Below, piece after piece: positions 1-11,200 of a DNA stretch of 64,000 nt. The stretch covers positions 334,175 through 398,174 of the forward strand of contig VIIQ02000082.1 in NCBI GenBank assembly GCA_007449985.2. Reading direction: 5' to 3'. Source of the stretch: Desmodesmus armatus (Eukaryota; Chlorophyta; Chlorophyceae; Sphaeropleales; Scenedesmaceae). The notes under the pieces are model-generated. The model made no database searches, was not told where the DNA came from, and saw nothing but the letters and a program-made list of their open reading frames with translations. The position numbers were made by a program, and so were the translations under genes. How positions within the stretch are numbered: position 1 is the stretch's first letter; each line of letters starts with the position of its first letter.

Positions 1-72
1 ACTTGACAGCCGCTGATGTGACTGACAGGTGGCAGCCTCTTCATCACGCGGTGTGACAGTCCACCGGGGCTG

Positions 73-220
73 TCAACCCAGGCTGCAAGCAAGCTGTCTG
101 TCACAACTTCAGCAGACACTCAGCATCCGCCACAGTCATGGGGCCTGCAGCAGCCAACCAGGCTGCCAACCAGGCTGCAAGCAAGCTGTATCTCAAACCT
201 TCAGCAGGCACACAGCCCTC
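73..220. repeat. Short direct duplication, period about 91 bp
   Basis: The 17-nt string GGCTGCAAGCAAGCTGT occurs at 81-97 and again near 173-189. In both copies it is followed by related sequence containing CTTCAGCAG. The intervening DNA also repeats AACCAGGCTGC. No gene could be assigned here, so this is simply a local tandem duplication. Confidence 0.6.
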
Positions 221-2230
221 TTACAGCGATCAGAAGCTGATGCTTCTGACAAGGTGCCCGGCATACTGCCAGCCCAGATTCAACCGAGCCAAGCAGTACA
301 AGCTACCAGCTTGCCCATGTCACCACAACATGATGCCAAGAGGCGCATTCCTGCCAGTGGGTGTTCAGTGCCCAGATGTGCACCACTACCAGTAAAAGGG
401 ATGGTAAACGAGCTGCTGGTGTTGCAGCACAACAGCATCGCATCTGCCAGGTCTGTACTACAGACCTTTGAAAGGCACCTGACTCATGTATCTGACCCTG
501 GGGGATCAACAACTTTGTAACAGCACTGCAAACACAGCCATCAACCACTGTTGATGCTGCTGCCAATGCTGTTTGTTGAGTCCGTGGGGTGCCTTGCTGC
601 TGGGTGCAGCTCCGACAGACTTTGAAGGCTTGCTGGAGCAGCAAGCCCATCTCTTGGTGACCCTGCTACTGCTGCAGTACTGCAGGGACTCGTCTCAGAC
701 AGGGCCTGCACACAAGGGCTTGTAGCTGGTGACCAGCAACTTTTCGGAGAACCCAGGTGGCTTTGCATCATTCTCCTGAAGGCTGGGATGTTGATGGAGA
801 GTCGCTGCAGCTGCCCAGGGTGGTTGGACAAGTCACTGAGGCTGTCTGTGGTGTCCCTGCTGCAGCTTCCTACAGCCTGTGCTCCAGACATGTGTGCCAC
901 TTTTTTTAACTGTAGTACTTTGTGAGAAGGTCCAAGCACGGACGAAGTGGCAAGTTCAACGACCTGGCGGGAACACTGGCCTTTCCGTTCAAAGCGCACT
1001 CGGAAGCACAGTTGCTTGACGAAAGGTCTTGATGTAGTCAACATCTTCAGGCTTTCACGCTACCACAGATGTGTTCTGGATTCGGGTAAAAACCCGACTG
1101 CTAGTTTGCATGTCTGTTTTTTAGTTCTGTTCCTTGACATGAGCCCCATGCACGGCATCTTCATATGTCGCATCAAGTGCAAGTGTGCACTAATAACTAT
1201 GTTTTGTGTCGTACTGGCTGCCTTTGACCCCGATATGCAGGCACAGCCTGTGACAGCCAGCTAGGCAGCCTGTGACAGCCAGCCAGGTTGGCAGGACCAG
1301 GCTGTACAAGAGCATGGGTGTTGGAGTGTGAGACGATGATTAACTGCAAGTGCAAGCGCCTAGGCAGCACTAGATGCAATAGTACCCAGCCGTACCTAGC
1401 AGTACCGTAAGTAGTACAGTACTGTTGACTTTTTTTACAAAAGCAACTAGTACATTTGGCCATAGGAATGATGTAGTGACGTTCTGCACATATTCAGGCC
1501 CTGATTGCGGCAGTGCAGCCCAGGATGACTGCTTAGAGGGCTTCCCTGTAGGGGCGGGTGCAAAATGGTTTCCCCTGCAAACTGTAGGCAGATTCTGCAG
1601 ACTCTGCATGAAGATCCCAGTGTCAGCTTTTGAAAGGATGGCTTCAGGATTGGCAGAGTGCACCCAGAAACAGTCACCAGAAATGACGATGGGCGTGCAG
1701 TTGCATCGGGGTTGTGCTTTAGTTTGCTGCTTGTTTGTTTGGAGCAGCGTAAATGCCAACTAATTCAGCAGCACCAGCGCTGCACCAACAAATTGCTGTT
1801 CTACTAGTAGTGGGCCAGGAGTGCTGTGCTGTCATGTTGGTGCACTGCCTCAACTTTTGTTGTGATAGGGTTTAATATCTGATCAAGATCAGAACATCAT
1901 GAGGGTGGCAGTAGCGAGGCCATACCGCCAGTAGTCAACCAGCCCCAAAGCAGGGTATGTTGCGTGAACGTCCTTCCCCCATGCATGTAACGACAGCAAA
2001 ATCAGAACGTTACATGTGTGGGGACAGTTTTGGAAGGTTGCAAATGGACGTCAAACTGCCACTGCATCAGGCAGCCACGGCATGCCATGGATGCAGGTCC
2101 ATGACAGCTACAAACGACCGCCCCAACAACAGAGACAGCAGGCAGTCAGCAACCATGAAACATTTTACTGGTAAGCTTTGCTTTATCACAGCGGTGCTGT
2201 GACTTGCTGGAGGCCTGCTTAGTGCTTTAC

Positions 2231-2310
2231 TGTAAACCCAGAGTGGGGAGGGACGGGGGGGGGGGGTTGAAGGAGGGGAGGGGATCCCGGGGGGAGGGGG
2301 GGGGAGGGGA
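2231..2310 (+). repeat. G-rich tract with G-quadruplex potential
   Basis: The plus strand carries many runs of four or more G separated by one to four bases, including uninterrupted runs of about ten G. It has far more than the four G-runs needed for an intramolecular quadruplex. No gene context was found. Confidence 0.6.
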
Positions 2311-2917
2311 TTGATGACAGGTCACAGCACGAGAGGCGGTCAGGAATCAGCGACTTGCCCGTGACCTGATCCAACATGACGTATCAGGGAGCAGCAGCAC
2401 CCATGTACGTACATGTACAGCCTGAGACTTTGGGAGCAGCAGCACCAAACAAGAGCCTACAGCCAACAGGGGTTGCAGGTTGCAGGGGTCGCTGAGCGCA
2501 CAAAGAATAGATGACCAACCTTTGAACGTATAAACGTTCAATGCCCCGGTGGCGTCAGTGCGGCATCGACCTCTGCTGGGGGAGGGGGGGGGGGCTTGCC
2601 ATGCCTTTTCGTCTTCAGAAATTTACGACGACAAGTACAATCAATCGAGGTATAAGTATACTTGGCGTTCCCCTCCCCCCTCTTGTGTGGTGCTGAGTTG
2701 CTGTCAGTGACAGAAGGTCAGTGGCCAATACTCCAAGGTTGCCAGAAGGTGCCAGGAAAAATCATTTATGCATTGGAATTATTGTTTGATACTTCTGTAA
2801 CTATTCATTGCCTGTGTACAGCACCAACTACTGTGTGGGTCTTGTAGTGCCTATGTAGCGCTATTGTAGTTGACGCTACAACGGCAACGCTACAAAAATC
2901 TTGTAGCGTACTCAAGA

Positions 2918-3006
2918 CTACAAACGCACTACAAACGCGCTACATACACACTGCAAACGCGCTACAAACGCGCTACAAAGGCACTCTTTTGTAGCGTGTT
3001 TGTAGC
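2918..3006. repeat. Six 11-nt tandem repeats followed by an inverted copy
   Basis: Six consecutive 11-nt units run from 2918 to 2983. The best unit is CTACAAACGCG; variants have one to four changes. The DNA just upstream (about 2850-2910) carries further GCTACAA and TTGTAGCG words in both orientations. At 2988-3006 lies a 19-nt segment complementary to two adjacent units with one mismatch, so the array can fold into a hairpin. Function is unknown: it could be a transposon end, a protein-binding array, or simple repeat expansion. Confidence 0.7.
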
Positions 3007-3989
3007 TGGTCTGCACTGTCAGAGTGTGGAATACTGCAGCAGGTGGTATTAAACTGCATCATCGAACAGCCCTTCACTCTTTGCTGATATATCCCCTAGT
3101 GCGCGCAGCTTGATTACCTCACCGACAGTGCACGGATCACCACCGTGGAAACGGTTCAACCAAAACCGTCCCGCACAAGCTGCCTTCTGTTCTGCGCTGC
3201 GCTGTGATCACAATGGTATGTCTGTGTCTATTGGGATGTTCTGGGCTGCCAGCAGTCTGGCTGTGCTTCCGCAGAGTACTGCCCCACCTGGCCCCTCACA
3301 GCTGCTGTTGGTGATGCTTGCTGTCCAGGTGCCCAAGATATCCCTCCTCCGGTGGGTTGCAGCCATCGCAGTTGTTTCTTGGATCGCACTTGGTGCATCG
3401 GCCTACGTTCAGCAAGGCAGCACTGATGCCACAGCAGCACCCAGCCTTCAACCTGAGCTACACACCAGGAAGTTGCTCAGGCTGGTGCCGGGATCTAGTG
3501 GTGCAGTAAGTGTCATAGGGCCGTCTGCACTAGCATTTGTCATCAAAGTACCAGAGATTTCAGCAGATGCCAGCCACTGCACACATAGGGTTGAAGCCAC
3601 ACATGCCAGGGACTTGCCAGCAGCTGGTAGCAAGTTACCTATTTGTGACATGCTGCCAACAACCTGGCAATTGTGTGGGGGCCACAAGAGCAAGGCAGTC
3701 CCAGGCATGCACACACCGTCTCTCTCCTCTTGCGTTGATGCCATGTACGGTGCATGGACAACAACTGGCTGTTGTCACAAGCTGTGGCTTTCACATGTAT
3801 CTTTCAAACTGACCAGCTGCAACGTTCTGCTACCTGCAACAGGCGAAGCAAGCTGCAAAACAGGCAAAACCGCCACCAAAAGCTTGAGTTGCCACTCAAC
3901 GGGCTGCGGAGCTCGTCAGTCGACCTCTCAATCCGTCGCGGATCCGATCCGTCAATCCATCTGGCTCCCTCGCCCCATACAGCAGCAGC

Positions 3990-4460
3990 ATGCCTGGTAT
4001 AATCGAGCTCCCACTTTCACAGCCAGCTCTGTCCACTTTTGTCATCAAGCCCACACAGCAGCAGCTGAAGGCCCTGAAAGGCTGGCTGGACAAGATGCAG
4101 CAGTCCATGGACCAGAAGCTGCATGAGTGGCTGGTGACGGGGAAGGCTTCGGGGCCAGCAACCAAGCTCGGTTTCAAACTTGGTTGGGAGATTGGTGAAG
4201 ACATTGGCAGAGGTGAAATTCCATTCACGACACCAGATGCTGAGACCAAGGCCTCGCGGCCATGCCGCACTTGTGGATCCATATGTGCAACTGAAGGTAC
4301 CTTCCTGGACACAAAGTGGTGCTACAATGCTGCAGCGTCAGGGTATTTCTCACCATCAGCTAACGGCCACAGGTGCCACTGCCTGGCCATCACCGGCCGT
4401 CCCAAGGCACAGCAGGGAGCACAGGTCAGGCCAATCACGCCAAAGGACTTGGGTGTGTAA
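3990..4460 (+). CDS. Possible small Cys-rich hypothetical protein
   Basis: An open frame of 156 codons begins at an ATG and ends with TAA. The middle (about residues 23-75) looks like a real amphipathic, charged protein segment with several Lys, Glu and Trp. The C-terminal half has the cysteines CRTCGSIC near residue 91 and RCHC near residue 127, a spacing that could bind zinc. I do not recognise the family. A phrase near its start (TFVIKP) is echoed about 500 bp upstream around 3535 (AFVIKV), so it may be part of a duplicated or mobile sequence, or a terminal exon of a spliced gene. Confidence is low. Confidence 0.35.
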   Translation: MPGIIELPLSQPALSTFVIKPTQQQLKALKGWLDKMQQSMDQKLHEWLVTGKASGPATKLGFKLGWEIGEDIGRGEIPFTTPDAETKASRPCRTCGSICATEGTFLDTKWCYNAAASGYFSPSANGHRCHCLAITGRPKAQQGAQVRPITPKDLGV

Positions 4461-6519
4461 GCTTAGCTGGCATATGATGCAGTTTTTGCTGGCCGCCAGC
4501 CAGTGCATGTTGAGGGGTGGCGCTTGTTGAGTCTTGGTGTATACATGGACTCCATGCATATGCACGAAGCCTCAACATACCATGGAGTTGATCGGAGCAT
4601 TGGCAGTGGTGCTTTGAAAGATGTTGTGTGTGTTTGTCCGTTTGGGCCTTGGGGGTCCTTTGCACTCCTTGCTTCAGTACGAAGACATGTGGCTCTGCTG
4701 AAAGTTCAACATTAATATCAATATAAGCAGGCACTTATTAGGCCACACGTGCCCAGACACGGTCCTGGCAGGGCTCCTACATGTGTTGTGTACTGCATCA
4801 TGCACTTTTATGGGAGTTGCTTCTACTGCCATGGCTGTTTGCTGCACACTCAGCTTACCATGCAGTACAAGCATTATGCTTAGTCATTTGTTTATTAACA
4901 GTTGTTGCTTTATCGCATGATGCAGTTGTTGCTAGGTCAGGACCTGATAGTTGCGCGCCCTACTAAATTAGCCTTGAGCCACAGTGCAGTGCTGAGCACA
5001 CGACCTGCTGTCATAGCAGTGCGCCATATGTTGTGTTATCATTATATTACTTAGTACTGCAGTGCTCCTGCTGCTACGCACGCGCATGTGCGCACAAGAA
5101 CTTGTTGTGTGGGCACAACAAGCCATGTGGCCCCTCCAAGTAGGCACCACTAGTAGCAGGTTCCCAACTTTGTTTGCCACGTGTTGTCATGCTGGCTGAG
5201 CGCTGAGGTGTGTGGCAAGGCTTCTTGCCTAGTTGTTTTGTTGTTTAGTTATTTGTTGTTTGGTTTTTTGAACGTCTGCACAGCAGATAGTTGCGCAGCA
5301 GTTGCAGTGCCATTGCCCAGTCATATGTCGTTGTTGTTGATGAGTGGGCAGTTCATGTGTCGTTGTTGTTGTTGCTACTGGATATTGTGATTCAGTATCC
5401 AGGGATTTTTGGTGCCTCTTTCTGTGGGTCTCAATGTTTGTTTCCTTGACGTCTGATTAGTCAGGTGTACTGTCGTGCTGTCATAGCAACAGGACTGTCC
5501 AGACACTGTTTACTGAGCAGACTACCTGCGTGTCAGGCAAAAGTTCGCTTAGTTGAGAAGCGACAAGGACTGCCAAGTGATGCCTAAGCATGTGAGCAGA
5601 CAAGCCACACCCAGCCGACAGGCAGACAAGCTTCAACCTTGGCCTCGCTGTCTTTGATGTGCAAGCGGCACAAAAGTGACTGGGCGACATTGCAACTTAA
5701 CAGCCGCTCTTTGTAGTTGGGATGGCTGACTGAAGAGACCCGAAATCATGCAGTGGCCACATGGCAGACATGAGCCGGCTGCATAAGCTCTCAGAGCTGC
5801 AGGCACGTGTTTGAACTTATGCATGTATGCAAACACCGTGTGTGCAGCAACTACACCGTGCAGTTCGTGGCACGGCAGCACCAAGCAGCTTACTAGCTGG
5901 ACGAGCCGGTGTTGGCTGCAAGTAGTCATACACTGTGCACACCAGCAGCAAAAAGCAGCTGTAGGCACAAGCTGCCGAACAACACTTGAGACCACATCAG
6001 ACCTGAGTGGACTTGCCTTAGCAACTATATACACCATTTGCTATATGCCTTAGCTGCACAGGTCCTTGGCAATGCACCTCATATCCTAACAGCCTATACT
6101 ACAAGGCCTGGTTGAGTTGTGGATCCGGATCCGGATGCGCAACACGAGCCCAGCAAGGCAACACATCACGCCAAGAAATTGGATTGATCGGTACTCGCAC
6201 AGCGTACACTTCTTGCTCAATAACTCGGATGCGCTTGCCCACATGAGGCCAGTCCCAGCCAAACCTTTCAACCACGACCAACCCAGTCAGACACTAATCT
6301 ACCACTCGATCAATGGGTCCAGCAACCACAAACAGGCCCACACCAGCCAGCCGCTACCACACTCAACACGCAGCAACCACACACACCTGGCCCAGTGCCA
6401 AATTCGACCTCCAAGTCAGTGGCATGCAGGAAAGGCAAACACACACCCGCAGGCACCCATATGGCAGGCAGTGCCATAGCAAGATGGCCCCGCAAAGGCA
6501 GAAGCGCCACACCATCACA

Positions 6520-7584
6520 CTAAACCGCCAACCGCCCATCGCTGCCAATGCTGTTGCCCAACAACAGGCGAGCAGCAAACCAGAACCGAAAAGCAGGTGA
6601 TGAATCACCTTCCGGCCGCAGCCCAAGGGCTAACCCATCCTTGCTGAACAAGTCCAGCGACAAAGTTATGTTTTGGCCAGCCTGTGCGCCAGCAAAATCC
6701 CGCAGCATCTGAGCCGGAACGTCCACCCTGCCGGTGTCCGAATCTATCTTGAACTTCCCAATCGGCTTGAGCAGACCCTGTGAGCTTAGGGTGCTGTCGA
6801 CCAGGCTGCATGGCTGTGTCAGCACAATGCTGATGTAAGCCTCCCTGCTGACTGTGCTGCTGCCCAGCGCTGCCTCCAGCACTGCATCAGAAAAAACCTC
6901 ATCCAGGACCTCCGTGAAGATGCTCATATTTGACCATGTGATCAGCATGATGAATCTGTGTACAGCATCAAGCAGCGGCTGCAGGTGCAACACATGCGCG
7001 ACATGCAGCAGCACTGCCGTCTGTGCTGCGACCTGCTGCTTGACGCCCTTCTCCTGGTCTGATGTCATGCCTTTCCCAATGACGGTTTTTCCGGTGACTG
7101 TACTTGCAAGCAGCTCGCCATGTTCATTGATCCAGTATGCCCAGGTGTGTGCTGCGCTGACGGGCAATTGAAGCTTTTGTTCTGGCAGCTGCACCTCGAT
7201 CACGAGCTCCTGCAGCTGGCTGCAGGCAGCCTGCAGCAGGCCTTCAGGCGCACCTACTGCGTGTGCAAAAGCCAGCACATGGTGCAAGCCGTTGGCTGTG
7301 CAAAGCTGGGCCTGGTCCTGTGGATCCATCTGTGCTGGTCCGTACAGCAGGGCATAACCACAGCTGAGCCAACACTTGACCGTCTCCCTGCTGAACGGTT
7401 CACCCTCAATCAGAAAACCGCTGACGTCCCACTCCTCTGCACCGGCTGGCAGCTGGTCTGCACAGGCACTGAAGGTCCGCACCAGCACCGATCTGCATGG
7501 TATGGGGTCCCCAGCTGCTGTCTTGATGCGGAAGTCGGCATCCTGGCTTGCTTCCCAAGTTCGCTTGGTGCGCACAGACGACAT
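6520..7584 (-). CDS. BTB/POZ-like domain protein, single exon (copy 1)
   Basis: This uninterrupted frame encodes about 354 residues. I chose the ATG at 7584, giving MSSVRTKRT, because the paralogue at 22665 starts the same way (MSSLLRKRS); an in-frame ATG at 7644 would add 20 unconserved residues. The N-terminal third has the layout of a BTB/POZ fold: FRIKTAAGDPIP as a first strand pair, a segment with LPAGAEEWDVSGF, then FSRETVKCWLSCGYALLYG. The rest matches no family I know. It lacks introns although nearly every other gene here is intron-rich. BTB proteins commonly dimerise or act as Cullin-3 adaptors; that role is inference. It lies head to head with the helicase gene (687-bp spacer). Confidence 0.75.
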   Translation of the reverse strand: MSSVRTKRTWEASQDADFRIKTAAGDPIPCRSVLVRTFSACADQLPAGAEEWDVSGFLIEGEPFSRETVKCWLSCGYALLYGPAQMDPQDQAQLCTANGLHHVLAFAHAVGAPEGLLQAACSQLQELVIEVQLPEQKLQLPVSAAHTWAYWINEHGELLASTVTGKTVIGKGMTSDQEKGVKQQVAAQTAVLLHVAHVLHLQPLLDAVHRFIMLITWSNMSIFTEVLDEVFSDAVLEAALGSSTVSREAYISIVLTQPCSLVDSTLSSQGLLKPIGKFKIDSDTGRVDVPAQMLRDFAGAQAGQNITLSLDLFSKDGLALGLRPEGDSSPAFRFWFAARLLLGNSIGSDGRLAV

Positions 7585-8271
7585 GAGAGTTCTGATGAGG
7601 GCTGAAGGTGGGGAAAAGACAGGTTGGGAGAGGACTGGGTTCAAGGCACACAGATCTCAAGAACAAAGGAGGCACGGCAGGGATTGGGGGGCACGGCGTG
7701 GGTCAGTATGAATAAAGCTGAATTAATGAAACAAATGTAAGACATGGTTAACGCATCAGCGATGTGTTGTTACAGCTTGTGTGCTGCCGCGTGCTGTGAC
7801 ACAAAGCACAACCGTTCTGAGCTGTCTTACGGCGCTTATGCATGTCCAGTCTCTTGAAACGTGGCATTCGTTGCGTTTGCGGTAATTGGGCTTTGGTCTG
7901 CACTCCACCCCACCTGCTGCCTTGCAGTTGTGCCGTTGCTTGGTCTCGTGCTTGGCTGATCAGAGCGTCTCAAGGCTCATCCGACATTAAGTAGTCTAAA
8001 CCTCAAGGCACAGGCAAGCACTTGCCCAGGGGCCAACACACTTCCAGCACAGAAGCATTCTTGTGCTGTTCATGCTGTTCTGCTGCTGTGGGGAAGCCAG
8101 CACAGCTTGTAGCTAATGACGTGATTAGGCCACATTCATGCGTCAGGTACATTATCAATCTTACCAGGTGACCTTGGTTGGCTGCAGAGGCCATGCTTAC
8201 AAGGCTCAATTGTGATGTGTGCAGTCGCTCCAATGGCTGGTAAATGCAGACTGCTGTAGACAGCCTGCAAC
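7585..8271. promoter_or_regulatory. Intergenic spacer between divergent genes
   Basis: This 687-bp stretch separates the start codon of the minus-strand BTB-like gene from that of the plus-strand helicase gene. It should contain both 5' untranslated regions and both promoters. I see no clear TATA box at a position that decides a start. Confidence 0.5.
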
Positions 8272-11200
8272 ATGATGTTCACCAAACGTGGGGGCTTCAC
8301 GCCGCTCATCACGCAAGAAGGGAGAGCTGAAGAACAGCAGCAGCATGCCCTGCAGCAGCACGGCCCTCAGATTGATCCGCTAAACCAGCATCAGCAAGGC
8401 CTGTGGGTGCAGGAAAGTGCCTCCATGCCAGCACACTTTCAGGCACAATACCCGCAGATGTATCCCCCACAAGGCGCGATGGCCCCTTTGCAGCAACAGC
8501 AGCTGCCAGGGGTAACGCCAGCGCCGCATGCGCAGCTGCACCCACAGCCCCAGCAGCAGGACGGCATGGTGGCAGCAGCAGGAGCTCCAGCAAAAGTGGC
8601 GCTGGGCCCAACACTCCCACCCCTACCCTGGATTCCGCCAGTCCTGCAGCAGCACCTTCAGCCCCAGCAGCAGCAGGTAGGGGGTGCGGTGCCAGGCTTT
8701 CCGGGGACGGTTGGGATGGTGGTGATGGGTCCACCCGGCCAACCGGGCCAGCCGTTACCCTGGATGCAGCAGCAGCCGCAGCAGCTGCAGCAGCCTGTGG
8801 GCATGATGGGCGCGGCAGGTGGGGTGGGTATGGTGATGATCGGGCCACCAGGACAGCCATCGCACTGGCTGATGCCGCAGCTGCAGGGCATGATTGGGCC
8901 AGCAGGGGCGGTGGGTATGGGCGTGATGGGGCCTCCAGGCCAGCCATCACCTTGGCTGCTGCCAGGGACACAGCTTCAGTTCCAGCAGGCTGCTGGCATG
9001 ATGGCACCAGGGTTAGCAGGGATGGGGGTGATGGGCCCAGCAGCCCCTCCAGCACCCGTGCTGGGCGCTGAGCAGCAGACAGCAGTGGACCTGGTACACA
9101 AGGGTCACTGCATCTTCCTCACAGGTGAGGAGTGCTGACCCCCTGCATATGTGTGCGTCATAGTCAGACAAGGTTGAGTCATGTCAGCGTTGACACTGGG
9201 ACAACGTCAACCAGTGCATCCCAGGATGGTGTCTGTTTATGTGTCCATTTTGGGAAAAAGAAAGGAGAGCTGTAGATGAGATGATGTTGTAATCCCGCTG
9301 GGTTTCCTGCACGGACTTGATCAACACCAGCAATGGTCTCGTGCTGTGCAGGCGGTGCCGGTGTCGGCAAGTCCTACACCATTGATGTGCTGGTGCAGCA
9401 GCTGCAGGCCATGCGCAGGACAGTGGCAGTAACTGCCTCCACAGGGACAGCAGCCCTCAACATCAACGGCATGACCTTACATAGGTGAGGACAGCAGAGC
9501 ATGCGGCACGGCTCCAGACAGCATGTGGCGATTTTGGTCGTCCTGTATGGCTCGTGTGTTGTGGCTGCCGGAAGCTGTCTTCCAGGGCTTGTACAGGCTT
9601 GCATAGGTCACAAAGCCAGGCATCTGGTGGTTGTACCACTATGACAGACATTTACTTGCTGCCAGTGCTGCGAGGTGGCCGTGACGTTCTGTGCTGTTGT
9701 TACGCTGTGCTGTGCTGTGCTGTGCAAACTGCCCAAAAGTTGGGCGGGGATCCTTGACTTTGATGAACACCCTGTGGTCATGGCTGAGAAGCTGTGGGGT
9801 TGGAGGCAGTGGATGGACCAGTGGGAAAATGCAGACATCCTCATTCTGGACGAAATCAGTATGGTGGACTGTGACCTTCTGGAAGAGGTAAGGGGGAGTT
9901 CATAAACCGAGGTTGATTTGTGCAGCACTCCCGACTGACTCTGGGTCGTTCAAGCCAAAGTCGTACGTTGGCTTGGTGCTTGCCAGCTTTTTGTGGTGCC
10001 TTCAAGCTGATTGGAACAGGTGTGTGGGGGGGGGGGGGTCACTGGCACCCAGGTTGATTTGATGACTCCCGACCAAAGGTCCTTGAGGTATAAGCCGTGG
10101 GTTGCTTTGGTGGTTGACAGTCTTTTGGAGGAGGTGAGCAGGCCTGCCAATACCAACTCTGTTCACATCACATACATCTGGGTTGGGTTGCTCTTGTACC
10201 TGTGACACACCGTCTGAGCCGCAGGCTGCAGCTTGCTGCATAGAGCGGTAGTGTTGTCTGTTTTGACCTGGCATGGTCCTTGGTTGTTTTGGTGCGGTAG
10301 GCTGCTGTGGACATCAGCCCGTGCTGAAGTGGCGCCCTGTAATCCTGGTTGCAGCATGTGCTTCACGCACACCGCTTGGTTGACTTGTTGGTTTGCAGGT
10401 TGCCATCAGCGTGCACAGGCACGTGGCTGGGTCGGAGCCCTGTCCCTATGTGTTCTACTGCGCTGTACTGATATGTTCTACTGCACTGCGCTGCCTGTAC
10501 TGTACGGCACTGTACGTTTACAGGTGGACTACCTTGCGCGCTACATGCGTGGCTGGCGCATTAGGCATCACCGGCTGTTCAGGGGAGCAGAGGTGCATGA
10601 ACTGCACCCGCTGCCCTTTGGGGGCCTGCAGGTGAGCAGTTTATCTGTCTCTTTTGGTGTGAGGGGACTTTTGAGGTTGCTGCAAAGGAGGGCTTGATAT
10701 GAGGGGTGTGCACACAAGCGACAAATATGCTGCAGGCTGGCAGAGGGGGTTGATGGGTACTATGGGGGAGTACGGCAGCAGTAATGGGGAGTAAGGCAGA
10801 AGTCAAAACACGCAAGGGGAACCTCAAGCGCTGCAAGCTCATGTACGTGATGGACTTGCCTCGTCTGGGGAGGAGGCGGCATTGAGCTGGCCTTGTGTTT
10901 GTGATTGTGGGCGCAACCTGTGGCTGTGGGTGACTTCAACTAGCTGGCCCTTGCTATTCACACAGACACTTGGTGCAAGGCTGTTGCGGGCATGCGCTGT
11001 CCACTTGCCTTACGATGTCGTGTAGCGAGAGTCTGGAAGCGGGGTCAAGTAAGCGTCCTGGTGATGTTTTGGGGGTTACCAGGGGGGCAGGAGGACTCCT
11101 ACCTGCTGGCCACACACACGACAAGCAGGCAAACCCAACTGCTGGGGCCCCAACGCGAAGCCTCACCAAGGAGATGCGTACGCGTCACATCCTAGGATGT

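Larger units (their letters stand above)
1..6519. other. Mostly gene-less left flank
   Basis: I recognise no protein family here on either strand. Open frames are short and overlap on both strands, as expected for GC-rich non-coding DNA. The only candidate worth listing is 3990-4460. The segment contains several G-rich runs (2231-2310, 2578-2596) and the 11-nt repeat array at 2918-2983. The right end, just before 6520, probably holds the 3' untranslated region of the minus-strand BTB-like gene. Confidence 0.5.

Noticed and set aside
541..1044. 167-codon minus-strand open frame near the left edge
   Set aside because: It has an ATG and moderate complexity, but no motif I recognise, no splice context and overlapping frames on the plus strand. 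It cannot be told from chance.
6117..6136. Repeated GGATCC/CCGGAT palindromic words
   Set aside because: Only a short overlap of restriction-site-like palindromes; too short to call an element.
8309..9055. Open frames on the other strand and other phases over helicase exon 1
   Set aside because: They are products of the GC-rich, repetitive coding sequence. Only the plus-strand frame runs into the Walker A exon with correct phase.
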